Positions 8,484 to 16,736 of a DNA stretch of 58,165 bases are shown in pieces. The stretch comes from Verrucomicrobiales bacterium (GTDB lineage Bacteria; Verrucomicrobiota; Verrucomicrobiia; Limisphaerales; UBA11320). The notes beneath the pieces were generated by a model, which was not told where the DNA came from, made no database searches, and worked only from the letters and a program-made list of their open reading frames with translations. The number at the start of each line of letters is the position of its first letter. The stretch's first letter is position 1. The DNA is taken from assembly GCA_016793885.1 (NCBI GenBank), contig JAEUHE010000097.1:1-58165 (forward strand), written 5' to 3'. A program made the translations under genes and the position numbers.

Positions 8484-9454
8484 TCCGCGCCACCGCGCCA
8501 GAGCAAGACCGCCCCTGCCGCCGCCCAGAGCAGGTTGACCGACAGGGTCAGCAGGCTGGCGCTGAAGGCCGTTGCACTGGTGATGCCAAAAGTGGTCCAG
8601 AGCAAGATGGCGGCACCCTCGCGGGCGCCGGCCCCTGAAATGGTGATCGGAACCGACGCCATCAGCCCAATCACCGGGAACGTCCACAGCAGTTCCACCC
8701 AAGGAATAGGAGCGATCGCAACCGCTCGAAGGCAGCAACCGAGGATCACCGAGACCATAACTTGGATGAGAAATCCAACCAGCACCGCCGCGAGAGCCAC
8801 ACCGGAGCGGGAGCGCAAGGCGCGAGCCGCCTTCGACATCTCCAACCAGAACCGCCGCAACGCAGGCAGCCAGTGGGCGCGAAACACCACTGCCAGGACA
8901 GCCATAATCACCAGTACGATCCCCAGTCCCAAGGCGATTTTCCCAACCGGAACCCATTCCACTCCCTGCCAGTGAATCCGGGGAGCCGCCCACAGACCAT
9001 AGCCCAAGGTGGCCAATGCGTAGAGGATGGTGCTGAGCGCTCCGGTGGAGCGATCCAGCACCGAAGCGGCCAGCAGCCGTGGCACCGGAAAGCCGAACCA
9101 TCGAGAATAAAGGGTTGCCTTGGCGAGGTCACTGACAGCAGCACCAAAGAATAAAGCGGAGAAGCAATGCCCGATCAGAGTCAGCCGCCAAGAAGTCCGA
9201 AAATTAATCGCAGTGCCGGTGACCTTCAGCATCTGATGCCAGCGCCAGCTGCTGAGGCTTACGGAGATGAGAAAGGCACCCAGCGCCCCTAAAAACCACA
9301 GCGGCCGCATCTGCTTGAGCTGCTGAAGCAAGTCGATCCGATCGAGGCGGCGGGCGATCAAAACCAGGGCGACCCCGGAAACGACCAGGGCAAGAGCGCG
9401 CATCGGAGAAAGAAATCTCCGGAGAACGCTGGGTTCCGAAACAGCTTCACTCAT
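8462..9454 (-). CDS. Lysylphosphatidylglycerol synthase TM / UPF0104 (YbhN-like) membrane protein
   Basis: A 330-residue integral membrane protein with about eight hydrophobic helices. It matches the flippase-like half of MprF and the AglD/YbhN family in pattern (LRPLWFLGALGAFLISVSLSSWRWHQML, then TLIGHCFSALFFGAAVSDLAKATLY). The synthase domain of MprF is absent, so no amino-acyl transfer is expected. Family members are thought to move or recognise lipids. The gene is alone, convergent with the ABC-F gene and in the same direction as the downstream pathway genes. The exact substrate is unknown. Confidence 0.82.
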   Translation of the reverse strand: MSEAVSEPSVLRRFLSPMRALALVVSGVALVLIARRLDRIDLLQQLKQMRPLWFLGALGAFLISVSLSSWRWHQMLKVTGTAINFRTSWRLTLIGHCFSALFFGAAVSDLAKATLYSRWFGFPVPRLLAASVLDRSTGALSTILYALATLGYGLWAAPRIHWQGVEWVPVGKIALGLGIVLVIMAVLAVVFRAHWLPALRRFWLEMSKAARALRSRSGVALAAVLVGFLIQVMVSVILGCCLRAVAIAPIPWVELLWTFPVIGLMASVPITISGAGAREGAAILLWTTFGITSATAFSASLLTLSVNLLWAAAGAVLLWRGGADQSSPES

Positions 9455-9517
9455 GCGGGCGCACCGTAGGCGAGCCCACTTCTGGGTTCAACCGCCGTTT
9501 GCTCAGAGCCCCAAGGC

Positions 9518-10489
9518 TCACAGTCCAAAAGCCTTCTGCATCTGCTCGCGAACTTCTTTCAGTCGCTTGACCCCGCCCCCGCCCACTTCCGCCGTGGCCC
9601 AGCCCGCAAAGCCGATGTCTGTGAGCGCCTTTCGGACCTGATCCCAGGGAAGGTCATCCTCAGGACTGGTGATATCCACGAACTTGTTTTTCGCCCGGCT
9701 GAAACCCTTGACGTCCAGTTTGACACAACGCGTCCCGAACGCCCGGATCCAGTCGCCCGGCTGACCATACTTCCAATGATTTCCGATATCGTAATACATG
9801 CCCACCCAAGGGCTTTGGAAACTGTCAACGAACCGGATAAAACGGTCGGGGGACTGTTCCGGACCCTTATCATGGTCATACATCATCCCGTTCCAAACGT
9901 TTTCAAAAAGAATGCGCTGCCCCAACGAGGCGGCCAAAGGAATCAAGGAGCGAATTTCTTGACGGCAGCGCTCCTCGATCTCGGCCGCCGGACCGTCCTC
10001 GGCCTTGCCGATGACAATAAGAATGCCGCTGCCTCCCGCCGCTTGAGAGACTCGGAGGCAATGCTCGACATTCTTGCGGCTCTCGGCGCGCTCCTCATCT
10101 TTGGGGCTGGTGAGCCGCTTGCTCCAATGCGTGTGGTTGATCGCGTTGTGCACGAACACACCTGACTTCTCCACCGCCTCGCGGGCCTGCTCACGCGTGT
10201 AGGCACCGGCCTCGTCAAAGTCCACGCCGTCGAATCCAGCTTCACCCGCGAGAGAGAGCCGCTCCGGAAGCGACAACTTCTTGCCACCCACCTCTCGAGC
10301 GATCATTCCCAGTTTACACGAGAGCAGCAGCCGCTTGCCCTCGGGAGGAAGGACGCTGCGAGTCAAGGCAGCATCCGCGGCCAAGACCGGAGCAGCAGAG
10401 GAGATAGCGGCCACGGCTCCCACTCCGCCGGTGAGGCCGGCACGCCCAAGAAAGGAGCGGCGGTCGATGCGATTGATGTGATGACTCAT
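9518..10489 (-). CDS. Tat-exported sugar phosphate isomerase/epimerase-like TIM barrel
   Basis: A protein of 323 residues with a twin-arginine signal (RRSFL at residues 10-14, hydrophobic stretch, AAPVLAADAA cleavage region), so it should fold before export. The rest is a xylose-isomerase-like TIM barrel. Acidic and His metal-site candidates lie in the DFDEAGAY, ILFENVWN, YDIGNHW and TAEVGGGG segments. Start 10489 is chosen because it puts RR at the right distance, and the longer frame to 10654 lacks signal character. Secreted members of this family are frequent in Verrucomicrobiota and Planctomycetota. The substrate is not predictable from sequence. Confidence 0.85.
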   Translation of the reverse strand: MSHHINRIDRRSFLGRAGLTGGVGAVAAISSAAPVLAADAALTRSVLPPEGKRLLLSCKLGMIAREVGGKKLSLPERLSLAGEAGFDGVDFDEAGAYTREQAREAVEKSGVFVHNAINHTHWSKRLTSPKDEERAESRKNVEHCLRVSQAAGGSGILIVIGKAEDGPAAEIEERCRQEIRSLIPLAASLGQRILFENVWNGMMYDHDKGPEQSPDRFIRFVDSFQSPWVGMYYDIGNHWKYGQPGDWIRAFGTRCVKLDVKGFSRAKNKFVDITSPEDDLPWDQVRKALTDIGFAGWATAEVGGGGVKRLKEVREQMQKAFGL

Positions 10490-10652
10490 AGGTTTTAAGC
10501 GTTCAAGAACACGTCCAATAAAGCGGGCCAGTGGCCCATTATCAAGCACTCCCGCTTCGAACGCCGCTCGATTTCCTTCTATCCCCCAAGAACTCCAACG
10601 GCTAGGCTTTTCCCAATCGAAGGGCGGACGCTCCGCCAAACCATTGTTATCC

Positions 10653-11216
10653 ATGATTCAAGGCATTGTTTTTGATTGTGACGGCACGCTGGCGGACACC
10701 ATGCCCCTGCACTGGGAGGCCTGGCAAACCGTCACGCGGCGCCACGGCATTCTGTTCACGGAGGAGCGCTTCTACGCACTGGGAGGAGTTCCATCCCACC
10801 ATATCCTGCAAACACTCGCTCAGGAGCAGAAACTGGCCATCAATCCCCAGGCGGTAGCCAAGGAAAAGGAAGACACTTACCTTCAGACGCTCGGGCATGT
10901 CCGCCCCATCGAGGCGGTCGTCGAGGTGGCCCGAACCCATCACGGCAAGCTGCCGATGGCCGTGGCTTCTGGCGGGACCCGGGAGATCATCAATTTGGTG
11001 CTACGCCATCTCAAGATCCATCACCTCTTCCAAGCGGTGGTCACCAGCGAAGACGTCCTACGTCAGAAGCCCGCGCCTGACATTTTTCTGGAGGCGGCCC
11101 GACGCATCGGCATCGCGCCCGACCGCTGCCGGGGCTATGAAGACACCGACTTGGGGATGAGCGCCATTCGCGCCGCCGGCATGGAAGCAATCGATGTTCG
11201 TGATCTGATCCGCTAG
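10653..11216 (+). CDS. HAD-superfamily phosphatase, beta-phosphoglucomutase-like
   Basis: A cytoplasmic HAD hydrolase of 187 residues. The nucleophile motif is DCDGT (residues 8-12 from the ATG at 10653), motif II is the SGGTRE segment, the Lys is in QKPAPDIF, and the acidic motif is YEDTDLG. A helical cap follows motif I. This order matches the beta-phosphoglucomutase / YqaB fructose-1-phosphatase group. A TTG three codons upstream is a poorer start. It is divergent from the Tat-exported isomerase-like gene with 163 bp between the two starts, which could suggest linked sugar metabolism. The substrate is uncertain. Confidence 0.85.
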   Translation: MIQGIVFDCDGTLADTMPLHWEAWQTVTRRHGILFTEERFYALGGVPSHHILQTLAQEQKLAINPQAVAKEKEDTYLQTLGHVRPIEAVVEVARTHHGKLPMAVASGGTREIINLVLRHLKIHHLFQAVVTSEDVLRQKPAPDIFLEAARRIGIAPDRCRGYEDTDLGMSAIRAAGMEAIDVRDLIR

Positions 11217-11232
11217 CAGTAAACACCAACAT

Positions 11233-11319
11233 TAACCACGGATCGCCCAGATGGCGCGGATGGGAAGAGAAGTTTGAGAGTTCTGATCCGATCCGTGGAA
11301 TCAGCGAAATCCGTGGTTA
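11233..11319. repeat. Intergenic ATCCGTGG repeat (family E)
   Basis: TAACCACGGAT at 11233-11243 faces ATCCGTGGTTA at 11309-11319, an 11-bp inverted repeat. Internal short direct copies (GATCCGTGGAATC, GAAATCCGTGG) sit in between. The unit lies between two convergent genes and overlaps the last codon of the ABC permease gene. This type of degenerate ATCCGTGG repeat is common between genes in several phyla. No function can be assigned. Confidence 0.55.
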
Positions 11320-13476
11320 GTCCATCCCCGGTTTTCGATGAGCTGCAAGAGATCCGGGGTTCGTCGGCTCCGGATTCCCCCGTCGGATGAGGAACAAACC
11401 CAGGGCCGTGACCGCAGCCGCGCCCAAGCAAAGACTCCAGGGCATGTAAGTCATCTCGTGGAAACCCCAACGTCGCGCCAGCTCCGGCTGATGAAGCAAG
11501 GTCACCAAGAGACTGTTATTGATGGCGTGGATGAGAATTCCGGTCCACATCGACCGGGATCGGCAGGTCGAGTAACCGATGATGAGCCCCAGAACAAACG
11601 TGGGCAGCAATCGATAGATGGAGGAGTGAGCAACGGCGAACAGGAGCGATGAGATCACCAAGGCAGGCCACAGCCCGGCACGACGGAAACCCGCGAGAAT
11701 CAGTCCGCGAAAAAACAGCTCCTCGCAGACGGCGGGAGTGACGCCAAGCAATAGCCACACGGTCCACAGCGGCAGGTTCTGTCCCTCAAAGAGAAGAACA
11801 TTCTCGAGCGCCTTGGTGAAGCTCTCCGGCGGCGGGAAGACCCGAGTCACAATCCCAGCGGTGACACCCCAGGCAGAGAATCCGATCAACACCGCACCCA
11901 CCCAAGATAAAGCGGAAGGCGCACGGAGCTGGTAGGTCTCGCGCAGGGAAAAACCCCAGCGCCAGCCAATGAGGACGTTCGGCAGGAGAAAGAATCCCAG
12001 CTGCGTTACCAAAATCATGGTCACGGTCCCAGCCCCCTGCAGCAGCTGACTGGCATAGAACACCACCACAAAGACAACCGCAAAGCTGGTCACGGCGAAC
12101 GTGGGAGTGGGCACCAGCCGACGCACAGGATCCCATTTCAACAAACTCCGCCAGGAATCCCGCCCCCCTAGCAGGATTTGCTCCTGTTGAAAAACCCTGG
12201 CCGCGAAGGAGAGCGCCAGCCAGGCGTAGAGAATCGATGAGAGGAGCGTGAAGAACACCAACTGAGGTTTCGCCTCCGACAGGAACACACTCTTGATCAG
12301 GAGGGCAATGTTGACCAGTGGCACAAAGGAGGTCCAGGCGTCCAACTCCACACTGGGTAAGGTCGTGGCCCCCACCGGCAAGGTGAGCAGGAGCATCATT
12401 GGTGTCAGCAAATTCTGGCCATCCTTGAAATCACGAGCAAACACCGCGATCGCAAGAAACACGGCGGTAAGCATGAAAGTCGCCGGGAGCAACACAAGAA
12501 ACGCCAGCAGGTAGCTGTTGAGCGGAGTGGGCAGACTGCCCAAGGAATTCAGGAGCCGTGCGAAGGTCGCAGCCATGCTCGTCAGGTTCGCCAATGTCGT
12601 CAGCAGGACGATCACCCAGGCGGCCAGGAACTTTCCGGCGATGATCTCGATGCTGGAGAGTGGAGCGCACAGGAGGGTTTGCAGCGTGTTTCGTTCCTTC
12701 TCCCCCGCGGTCAGGTCAATGGCGGCGTACAAGCCCCCCGACGCCGAGAGCAGAATCAGGAGAAAGGGCAGCATGGACCCGAGAAATTGGCCGACCTGCC
12801 TTTCCTTCGAAGCCACATTCACCGCCCTCACCGACAAGGCGTGCGAAAACCCGTCTGGCAACTGTCGGCTCCGTTCCCGCTGATAGACCTGGTTGGTTCG
12901 AAAGGTTTCCAAGGTCTCGATCAAGCGGTCGTGCGCCTTGAGCGACCCGTCCCGTGCCGAATCAAACATCACGAAGGAACGTGCCAAGCCCGCCCCGCCC
13001 AAGCTGGCTTCGAAGCCGGGCCACAGCACCAACACCGCATCCACCTTCCGCGCCAGGAGCAAAGCCCTCGCCTCCGCGACCAGCGGGTGCGCTGGAACAG
13101 CGGCACTAGCCCCGTTGGTCGATGGACCGGCACCCTTGGCGGCCTCGGGGGCTAGAGGAGTCGGCAGGGACAGCTGGCCAGATTCCAACGCCTGCTTAAC
13201 GGTGTCCGACAGTCCGAACCCGGCCAGAAGTTCGAACCGATTCGTCTGCTGCAAGTTCGGCTCAAGGGATGCTGGAATCGTGCCCCAAACGGCTGTCCTG
13301 GAACGGGCTGCCTCCTGCGCCTCATTCTGCGTCTCCTTCAGCTTGGTCAGCGCAATCGCAATCAATGGATACAATAGCACTGGCAGCCCAACCGCCATCA
13401 GCAGGGTGCGACGATCCCGGAGCGTCTCGGTCAACTCTTTCGCAAACAGCGTATAGATCAGGTGCCAGCGCATCAT
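11317..13476 (-). CDS. NatB-type ABC-2 permease fused to CPBP intramembrane protease
   Basis: An inner-membrane protein of 719 residues joining two modules. Residues 1-430 resemble the NatB sodium-efflux/ABC-2 permease: a helix near 25-45, a large extracytoplasmic loop, then five or six helices. Residues 500-690 hold a CPBP (CAAX protease/bacteriocin-processing) domain, with EELFFRGL near 585, then an AVAHSSIY segment and a final ILIHAINNS segment carrying the usual Glu and His residues. The start overlaps the stop of the ATPase gene (ATGA), so translation is coupled. This fusion is known in environmental genomes but its cargo is not established. Context with two acyltransferases suggests lipid or acylated-product export. 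Confidence 0.85.
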   Translation of the reverse strand: MMRWHLIYTLFAKELTETLRDRRTLLMAVGLPVLLYPLIAIALTKLKETQNEAQEAARSRTAVWGTIPASLEPNLQQTNRFELLAGFGLSDTVKQALESGQLSLPTPLAPEAAKGAGPSTNGASAAVPAHPLVAEARALLLARKVDAVLVLWPGFEASLGGAGLARSFVMFDSARDGSLKAHDRLIETLETFRTNQVYQRERSRQLPDGFSHALSVRAVNVASKERQVGQFLGSMLPFLLILLSASGGLYAAIDLTAGEKERNTLQTLLCAPLSSIEIIAGKFLAAWVIVLLTTLANLTSMAATFARLLNSLGSLPTPLNSYLLAFLVLLPATFMLTAVFLAIAVFARDFKDGQNLLTPMMLLLTLPVGATTLPSVELDAWTSFVPLVNIALLIKSVFLSEAKPQLVFFTLLSSILYAWLALSFAARVFQQEQILLGGRDSWRSLLKWDPVRRLVPTPTFAVTSFAVVFVVVFYASQLLQGAGTVTMILVTQLGFFLLPNVLIGWRWGFSLRETYQLRAPSALSWVGAVLIGFSAWGVTAGIVTRVFPPPESFTKALENVLLFEGQNLPLWTVWLLLGVTPAVCEELFFRGLILAGFRRAGLWPALVISSLLFAVAHSSIYRLLPTFVLGLIIGYSTCRSRSMWTGILIHAINNSLLVTLLHQPELARRWGFHEMTYMPWSLCLGAAAVTALGLFLIRRGNPEPTNPGSLAAHRKPGMD

Positions 13477-14267
13477 GCGGGGTCATTGCGACCTTTAGAC
13501 TCACTTCGTTTGGCCAACTGCAGGAAGGCGTCGGTGAGGTTCGAACAACCGGACCGTTCGAGAATTCCCGCCAAGGTGCCATGCTCGACGATTTCGCCCC
13601 CGTGGACCAAGTAAATGCGGTCACAGAGATACTCCACCTCACTCATAATATGGGTCGAAAAGAGGATCGCCTTTTGGGCGGCGCGTTCGCGCCGGATGGC
13701 TTCCACGATAAACTGGCCGCTCCAAACATCTAGCGTCGCCGTCGGCTCGTCCAAGATGAGCAGTTCAGGCCGGTGTAGAAACGCTCGAGCGATGTTCGCC
13801 CGCTGCTTCTGTCCGGAACTCAGAGCGCCACAAGGCCGATTCGCAAAGGATCCCATGTCCAACTCCTGGATGAGACGATCCACCGTCTCCGACAGAACCG
13901 CCGTGGGGACCTCATACAGGCGTCCGAAAAACAGCAGCATCTCGCGCGGCGACAACCGACGATAGAGCTGTGTATCTCCTGACAAAAACCCAATGCGCTT
14001 TTTGGCAAGCAAAGGCTGGGCATGAAGATCTGTCCCGAGCACGGTCACAGTTCCGGAGGTAGGGCTTAAGATCCCGGCGAGCATCCGCAGGGTGGTGGTC
14101 TTGCCCGCTCCGTTGGGTCCCAACAGCCCAACCACCTCCCCAGGATGGACCTGAAGGCTCACCTGGTTTACCGCTGTGAAATCCCCGAACTGTTTAACCA
14201 GGCCGTTCGCGACGAGCGTGGCCGGAGACGCTGCTGAAGAGGATGCCACGTCCTGTGAGCTCCCCAT
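13473..14267 (-). CDS. ABC transporter ATP-binding protein (NatA-like)
   Basis: The cytoplasmic ATPase of the exporter whose membrane part is encoded next. It has Walker A GPNGAGKT, the signature SSGQKQR, LILDEPTATLD and the His switch in STHIMSE. LSSGQ in place of LSGGQ is usual for this subgroup. The ATG at 14267 is preferred over the TTG at 14276, because the latter would overlap the stop of the upstream acyltransferase gene. It is 264 residues long. It sits 5 bp after the GNAT gene and overlaps the permease gene by 4 bp, so all four genes from 15779 to 11317 are very probably one transcript. Confidence 0.88.
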   Translation of the reverse strand: MGSSQDVASSSAASPATLVANGLVKQFGDFTAVNQVSLQVHPGEVVGLLGPNGAGKTTTLRMLAGILSPTSGTVTVLGTDLHAQPLLAKKRIGFLSGDTQLYRRLSPREMLLFFGRLYEVPTAVLSETVDRLIQELDMGSFANRPCGALSSGQKQRANIARAFLHRPELLILDEPTATLDVWSGQFIVEAIRRERAAQKAILFSTHIMSEVEYLCDRIYLVHGGEIVEHGTLAGILERSGCSNLTDAFLQLAKRSESKGRNDPA

Positions 14268-14272
14268 GGCGC

Positions 14273-14962
14273 TCAACCCCGCGCCTGCGAGAAGTGGGTT
14301 TCAGGATCCAAAAGAACGGCGCGATGATGCGCCTCAGTCCAATCCTCAGTCAGAAAGCGGTAGATCCAGCCGCCCTCTTTCCGAAGTCGGTTATACGCTT
14401 CCTTCAAGTCCAGCAGCATGGTGATACGTCGGCACGGGCAGTTCAGCTCGCCCGTATCGTGGGTCGCCACGGTCTGAAAACCCATCACCCGCCGATGAAA
14501 GTCATAGGGGCTGTTGGCCTCGCCTTCAAACACATCGGTGATGTAGTGGGTATAGTCGCGCTCGATTGTCTCCCTGACGGCAGCCCGCATCAGCGCACCC
14601 ACAATCACGATGAACTTGCGATAATCGGGCAGCACGGCGAATCGGCCGATCTCGGCGATTCGGTTTTCCTTAAGGAAGGTCTCCAGATCCAGGTTCGCCT
14701 GGGTCATCTTAAAGCCATAGTTCCGATAGAGCTCGATCGGAAGGTTGTAGAGCACGCGCAGCACCGCGACCGGAGTCTGATCGACCCGCACGACAAACCA
14801 AGACATCCCATCGTTGCCCAGGTCGGCCTGCGAAACGAGCTTCTCGTCCGCCTGCACCCAGTTCTTCTCGTCTCGATAGATAGCCCGCATGACCGTCAGC
14901 GCCTGCTGGCGCCCGGCTTCATCTTCCACGCGGATCACACTCACTCGATCTTTAAGCGACAT
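14273..14962 (-). CDS. GNAT-fold acyltransferase (N-acyl amino acid synthase / LuxI-like)
   Basis: A 229-residue protein starting at 14962 (MSLKDRVSVIRVEDEAG). The pattern fits the GNAT/autoinducer-synthase fold of FeeM-type N-acyl amino acid synthases and OlsB-like enzymes: an early IYRDEKNWVQADEK segment, then a VRVDQTPVAVLRVLY strand pair, EIGRFAVLPDYRK and a C-terminal FHRRVMGFQ. Such enzymes move a fatty acyl chain, often from acyl-ACP, to an amine. The gene overlaps the 3-prime end of the PlsC-like gene by 11 bp. Together they recall OlsB plus OlsA of ornithine lipid synthesis. That assignment is inference, and the amine substrate is not visible from the sequence. Confidence 0.72.
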   Translation of the reverse strand: MSLKDRVSVIRVEDEAGRQQALTVMRAIYRDEKNWVQADEKLVSQADLGNDGMSWFVVRVDQTPVAVLRVLYNLPIELYRNYGFKMTQANLDLETFLKENRIAEIGRFAVLPDYRKFIVIVGALMRAAVRETIERDYTHYITDVFEGEANSPYDFHRRVMGFQTVATHDTGELNCPCRRITMLLDLKEAYNRLRKEGGWIYRFLTEDWTEAHHRAVLLDPETHFSQARG

Positions 14963-15779
14963 ATCTGGTCCTCTGGTTGTCCGGGGTCCACTGCTTGCCG
15001 GAAAGGCTAGAGATTGCCTGCATGATTTGCCCATGCCAATCACGAATCTCATGAACTTCAGGTTCGCCTCCCCCTCGCACCTCGGGCGGGAAAAGGGGCT
15101 GCCCGAACTCAATCACCATGGGTTCCAAGTCCCCCACGCGGCTGCCCGGACGACCTTGGGGAAACCGAATGCCCACCGGCACCACCGGCACCCGGCAAGC
15201 GAGCGACAGCTGAGCGACGCCGCTTTGTCCGCGAAGCAAACGGCTTCGATCCCGGTTCATCGTGCCTTCAGGATAGAGCCCGATCGGCCGTTTCTGCGCC
15301 AGAAACCGACGCGCTTGATCGAAAGCGGACAGCGGATTCTCATAGCGTTTCCTCACGAGGTTCATCCACTTAAACTTCGCGTTCTTGCGGGTCACAATGA
15401 TGGGTTCGTTGAGCAGGACGATGCGGCCAATCAGGGGGTAGAGCAGGACCAGCCAGTCAGTCAGAAAATGAACCATCTTCCCACGCCGATTCAATGCCAG
15501 CAGCGAAGGCAGCAACAGGGCCTCCAGCCGCTGGGAGTGATTGGGAGCCAAGATGAACGGATCGCAAGCCTCCTGAATGTGCTGCAAACCCTTAACCTCC
15601 AGGACTCGGGATCGAAACACACCCAACAAAAGCCGAATCCAGAAGCGCGTGAAAAATTTATTCGCTAAGTGATCCAACGGAGCCCGCCAGATCAGCCCCC
15701 ACGTCAGTGCTGCCGGAATTTCGTCAGCCGCCTTAGGCTGAGACAACCCTACCGGAGACTGTGACTCGACTTTCTGCAT
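14952..15779 (-). CDS. PlsC-like 1-acylglycerol-3-phosphate acyltransferase family protein
   Basis: A membrane-associated acyltransferase of 275 residues. Motif I reads NHSQRLE, so the usual HX4D catalytic pair is HX4E here. Motif III is YPEGTMNRD and motif IV is RVPVVPVGI. A hydrophobic segment near 128-148 (LTDWLVLLYPLIGRIVLL) may attach it to the membrane. It is the first gene of the four-gene operon. It could make phosphatidic acid, or it could acylate a lyso-aminolipid made by the next gene, as OlsA does. The Glu substitution may alter or weaken catalysis and deserves attention. Confidence 0.8.
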   Translation of the reverse strand: MQKVESQSPVGLSQPKAADEIPAALTWGLIWRAPLDHLANKFFTRFWIRLLLGVFRSRVLEVKGLQHIQEACDPFILAPNHSQRLEALLLPSLLALNRRGKMVHFLTDWLVLLYPLIGRIVLLNEPIIVTRKNAKFKWMNLVRKRYENPLSAFDQARRFLAQKRPIGLYPEGTMNRDRSRLLRGQSGVAQLSLACRVPVVPVGIRFPQGRPGSRVGDLEPMVIEFGQPLFPPEVRGGGEPEVHEIRDWHGQIMQAISSLSGKQWTPDNQRTRYVA

Positions 15780-15964
15780 GAGCTACTTTTACCTACCGTC
15801 ATTGACGACACCAAGTCTGGCCAGGTCCAAGCCCAGAGGACCCTGATCCAGATGCTTGAGCGCTGGCCGGATCGGTAGATTAGCATTACACCCGGCCCAG
15901 GACTGCTTTCACAAGGGGAAAATCTCGTGACATCTCGCCACCACGCCGGTCTATAGTCTTAACC

Positions 15965-16735
15965 ATGCGGTTTGGGGCTCAGCACAACTCCCCGGAACGA
16001 CCCATGACAGACCACGGCCGGGAGTGCCCTGGTACTGCCGAAGGCTCCCTCGTCCTGTCCACCCGCAAAGCTCCTGCTGGATTTACAATTCCTGAACTGT
16101 GCATCACTTTGCTAGCGATAGGGTTACTCGCGCTGGTCGCCGTGGCTCGACTGCGCGACATGCGGCAAACGAACCGCCGAAACCCGCTGCAATGTCAGGA
16201 AAACCTTCGGTTCATCGCGATCGCCTTGCAGGACTTTGCCACCGACCACGAGGATCGTTTCCCCTGGGAAGTTCCACACGCTCAAGGGGGCAGTGAAGAG
16301 GCGATTCCGAGCGGACAGGCTTCCCCCCACTTCCGAAGCCTGACCAACACCATCCGAAACACCCGCACCTTGCTCTGCCCTATGGACCCCATGCGGTACC
16401 GAGGAGCGACGCTTACCTCGCTGGATGACTCAGCCATCAGCTACTTCTTGAATATCAGCGCTCGCCGCGGGAGCAAGAATGCGATCCTGGCCGGAGACCG
16501 AACCATCTCCACCACTCCAGACAACACCACCGGAGGTATCGACATCACGAGCAAGTCCGTCCTCCAGTGGACTCTGCCAGCTCCCGATGAGCCAGGACAC
16601 CAGGAGATCAGAACCCATGAAACCACCGGCAATCTAGTGCTCAACAATGGGAGCCTCATGGAAACGACTTCCTTTCAGCTTCAGCGGGTCATCCGAGCTC
16701 TCGGAACAAACACCCACCGTTTCATCCTGCCTTAA
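15965..16735 (+). CDS. Type IV pilin-like / pseudopilin (DUF1559-like) protein
   Basis: A 256-residue exported protein with a prepilin-type leader. After a 40-residue hydrophilic stretch, GFTIPEL is the peptidase and methylation site, followed by a 20-residue hydrophobic helix (CITLLAIGLLALVAVARL). The mature region has QCQENLRFIAIALQDFATDH and a WEVP motif, the usual arrangement of abundant pseudopilins in Verrucomicrobiota and Planctomycetota. A TATAGT -10-like box at 15952-15957 is only 8 bp before the first ATG. The real start may therefore be the second ATG at 16004, or the message may be nearly leaderless. The role in secretion or adhesion is unknown. Confidence 0.8.
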   Translation: MRFGAQHNSPERPMTDHGRECPGTAEGSLVLSTRKAPAGFTIPELCITLLAIGLLALVAVARLRDMRQTNRRNPLQCQENLRFIAIALQDFATDHEDRFPWEVPHAQGGSEEAIPSGQASPHFRSLTNTIRNTRTLLCPMDPMRYRGATLTSLDDSAISYFLNISARRGSKNAILAGDRTISTTPDNTTGGIDITSKSVLQWTLPAPDEPGHQEIRTHETTGNLVLNNGSLMETTSFQLQRVIRALGTNTHRFILP

Positions 16736-16736
16736 T

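Noticed and set aside
7899..9101. Open minus frame of 400 codons
   Set aside because: It spans the opposite strand of the ABC-F end and another frame of the flippase-like gene; no protein pattern.
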